Positions 5,340-6,718 of a stretch of 6,718 nucleotides of DNA are shown here, in pieces (position 1 is the first letter of the stretch; each line of letters opens with the position of its first letter). The notes under the pieces are model-generated. The model was not told where the DNA came from. It did no database searches and saw only the letters and a program-made list of their open reading frames with translations. The translations under genes and the position numbers were made by a program. The DNA is from Fidelibacterota bacterium (lineage in GTDB: Bacteria > Pseudomonadota > Alphaproteobacteria > Rhodospirillales > Rhodospirillaceae), in contig CANJEU010000121.1 of assembly GCA_947473445.1 (NCBI GenBank), forward strand, positions 1 to 6,718. The letters run 5' to 3'.

Positions 5340-6401
5340 ATGATGCGACGCGCCGCGCCCGCGCTTTTTGCGCTCGCCCTTTTTGCTCTCGTTGTGCCCA
5401 CCGGCGCCCAGGCCATGCGGCCGGTCGCGTTTGCCGAACAGGCGCCCGCGAGCGGCGCGCTGGTGCTGCCGCTTGCAAGTGCCGAGGACCTGGACGTCCG
5501 CGGCGCCGTGCTTGATGCCGCCACGCGCGCGGCCGTCGGGCGCGCGCTGACATCGGCCGAATTCAAATTCCGCACCGGAGACACGCTGACGCTGCGCGGC
5601 CTTGGCGTCTGGACGCAAATCATTGTGGTCGGCGCGGCGGGCGACGAACCCGAGAGCGTACGGCTCCAGGACATCGGCGGCTTCGCCGCGCGCGCCAGCG
5701 CCCGCGAGAACGGACCCGTCGCCTTGATCGCGGGCGGTCTTGGCGCGGATGCCGGCGCGCCGATCGCGCTCGGGATCGGCGCGCGCCTCGGCAGCTATCG
5801 CTTCGAGCGCTACAAAGCGAGCAGCACCGACAAGCCGCGTCAGCCGGGCCATGACGCGCCGCTCACCATCGTCACCGCCTTCGCGCGCGACGCCGGCGCG
5901 CGCTGGGGCGCCGAGGGCCAGGCGCTGGCCGACGCGGTTTATTTCGCGCGCGATCTCATCACCGAACCGGCCAATGTCATTTATCCCGAGGCGTTCGTCG
6001 CGCGCACGCGCGAGGCGTTCGGCGGGATCAAAGGCGTGACCATCGAGGCGCTAGACGTGCCGCAGATGGAAAAGCTGGGCATGAATGCGATCCTGTCGGT
6101 CGGCCAAGGCTCGGTGCGCCCGCCACGGCTGCTGATCGTCGAATACAAAGGCCCGGGCGCTCCGGCGCGCGGCCCGATCGCCCTGGCCGGCAAGGGCATC
6201 ACCTTTGATTCCGGCGGCATCTCGATCAAGCCGGCCGGAAACATGTGGCGCATGAAGGGCGATATGGCCGGCGCCGCCGGCGTGGTGGCCACCGTGCTCA
6301 GCCTTGCCCGCAGCAACGCGCCGGTTCATGTCGTCGCGCTCGCGGCGCTGGCCGAGAATATGCCCGGCGGCAGCGCGGCGCGGCCCGGCCCGGCGATGTG
6401 A
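5340..6401 (+). CDS. Exported M17 (leucyl aminopeptidase family) peptidase, N-terminal part, cut by a frameshift
   Basis: M17 enzymes are two-metal aminopeptidases that remove N-terminal residues. From ATG 5340 the product begins with a signal peptide: MMRRA, a hydrophobic Ala/Leu/Phe/Val run, and a GAQA cleavage site near residue 25. A GGAAAGGA purine stretch (5324-5331) lies 8 nt before this ATG; in-frame ATGs at 5322, 5331 and 5343 are alternatives. The N-terminal domain (about 26-180) is followed by ARDLITEPANVIYP and the catalytic core GKGITFDSGGISIKP...MKGDMAGAA. This supplies Lys285, Asp290, Lys297 and Asp308, equivalent to E. coli PepA K270, D275, K282 and D293 with identical spacing. 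The frame then reads ENMPGGSAARPG and ends at a TGA after a 5-bp duplication, before the other metal ligands. The remaining coding sequence continues at 6395 in another frame. As read, this part alone should be inactive. Confidence 0.85.
   Translation: MMRRAAPALFALALFALVVPTGAQAMRPVAFAEQAPASGALVLPLASAEDLDVRGAVLDAATRAAVGRALTSAEFKFRTGDTLTLRGLGVWTQIIVVGAAGDEPESVRLQDIGGFAARASARENGPVALIAGGLGADAGAPIALGIGARLGSYRFERYKASSTDKPRQPGHDAPLTIVTAFARDAGARWGAEGQALADAVYFARDLITEPANVIYPEAFVARTREAFGGIKGVTIEALDVPQMEKLGMNAILSVGQGSVRPPRLLIVEYKGPGAPARGPIALAGKGITFDSGGISIKPAGNMWRMKGDMAGAAGVVATVLSLARSNAPVHVVALAALAENMPGGSAARPGPAM
6382..6394. repeat. 5-bp tandem duplication causing the frameshift
   Basis: The sequence GGCCC GGCCC GGC holds one extra copy of a 5-bp unit. 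Removing one unit restores the family motif NMPGGSAARPGDVIKAYNGK. It also restores the distance between the metal-ligand aspartates (Asp308 to Asp367, 59 residues), which equals the spacing D293 to D352 in E. coli PepA. This pinpoints the event as a gain of exactly five bases. It could be a real slippage mutation, phase variation or a sequencing/assembly error in a GC-rich run. Confidence 0.85.
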
Positions 6402-6718
6402 TCAAGGCCTACAACGGCAAGACCATCGAACGCCTGAACACCGACGCGGAAGGCCGGATCGTGCTGGCTGATGCGGTCGCCTATGCCGAACAGCGTTTCC
6501 GCCCGGCCGCCATCGTCGATGTGGCGACGCTGACCGGCGCCATCGTCACGGCGCTCGGATCGGACTACACCGGCCTGTTCTCACGCGACGAAAGCCTTGC
6601 CGCGCAGCTGCTTTCAACCGGGACGGCGGCGGGCGAGCCCTTGTGGCGCATGCCGCTGCATAAGGGCTATGCCAAGGCCATAGAATCGCCGATCGGCGAT
6701 ATCCGGGACATCGGCGAC
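6395..6718 (+). pseudogene. C-terminal part of the M17 aminopeptidase in the shifted frame (runs off the window)
   Basis: Read from 6395, 108 codons stay open to the last base of the window. They encode DVIKAYNGKTIERLNTDAEGR, then IVLADAVAYAE, VDVATLTGA and a C-terminal IGDIRDIGD segment. NTDAEGR is the M17 signature: its Asp (6443-6445) and Glu (6449-6451) are the remaining metal ligands, and its Arg (6455-6457) is the catalytic Arg. These correspond to E. coli PepA D352, E354 and R356. The fragment has no start codon or ribosome-binding site of its own and is clearly the continuation of the 5340-6401 frame. The motifs are intact with no decay or further stops, so the break is either very recent, switchable, or a sequence error. 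Confidence 0.8.

Noticed and set aside
5256..5852. 198-codon open frame antisense to the aminopeptidase start
   Set aside because: It covers the signal peptide and promoter region in reverse, and its composition is that of an antisense shadow.

Overview
The window is GC-rich, roughly 60-65% by eye. It holds a complete glycine cleavage operon on the + strand: gcvT (482-1609), gcvH (1627-2004), gcvPA (2209-3555) and gcvPB (3552-5087). A tandem two-aptamer glycine riboswitch lies in the leader at about 198-408. The split P-protein, the gene order, the many GANTC sites and the palindromic intergenic repeats suggest an alphaproteobacterium. I cannot name the genus, and this placement is an inference.

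Layout. Bases 1-50 look like the first 17 codons of a divergent minus-strand gene whose product starts with a signal peptide. Bases 51-197 are a shared upstream region with a perfect consensus DnaA box. Bases 198-481 are the riboswitch and its expression platform, ending at a GTG start for gcvT. A 204-nt gap between gcvH and gcvPA is filled by a palindromic C/G-rich repeat element. After gcvPB comes a second, unrelated palindromic element with 33-nt arms (5105-5199). Then follow an extended -10 promoter candidate and an M17 (leucyl aminopeptidase family) gene with a signal peptide. As read, that gene is broken by a 5-bp tandem duplication at 6382-6394, and it runs off the right edge in the shifted frame.

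How the genes work together. GcvPA/GcvPB decarboxylate glycine with PLP, GcvH carries the aminomethyl group on its lipoyl lysine, and GcvT transfers the one-carbon unit to tetrahydrofolate. The L-protein (dihydrolipoyl dehydrogenase) is not in the window. The riboswitch should turn the operon on when glycine is abundant. The sequence supports a specific mechanism: the 3' strand of aptamer II (390-401) can pair over 11 bp with the gcvT ribosome-binding region (471-481), so aptamer folding and ribosome-site masking would exclude each other.

I found no wholly new system. The most useful observations are the riboswitch/RBS overlap, the frameshifted exported aminopeptidase, the two palindromic elements, and the concentration of GANTC sites plus a DnaA box upstream of gcvT.
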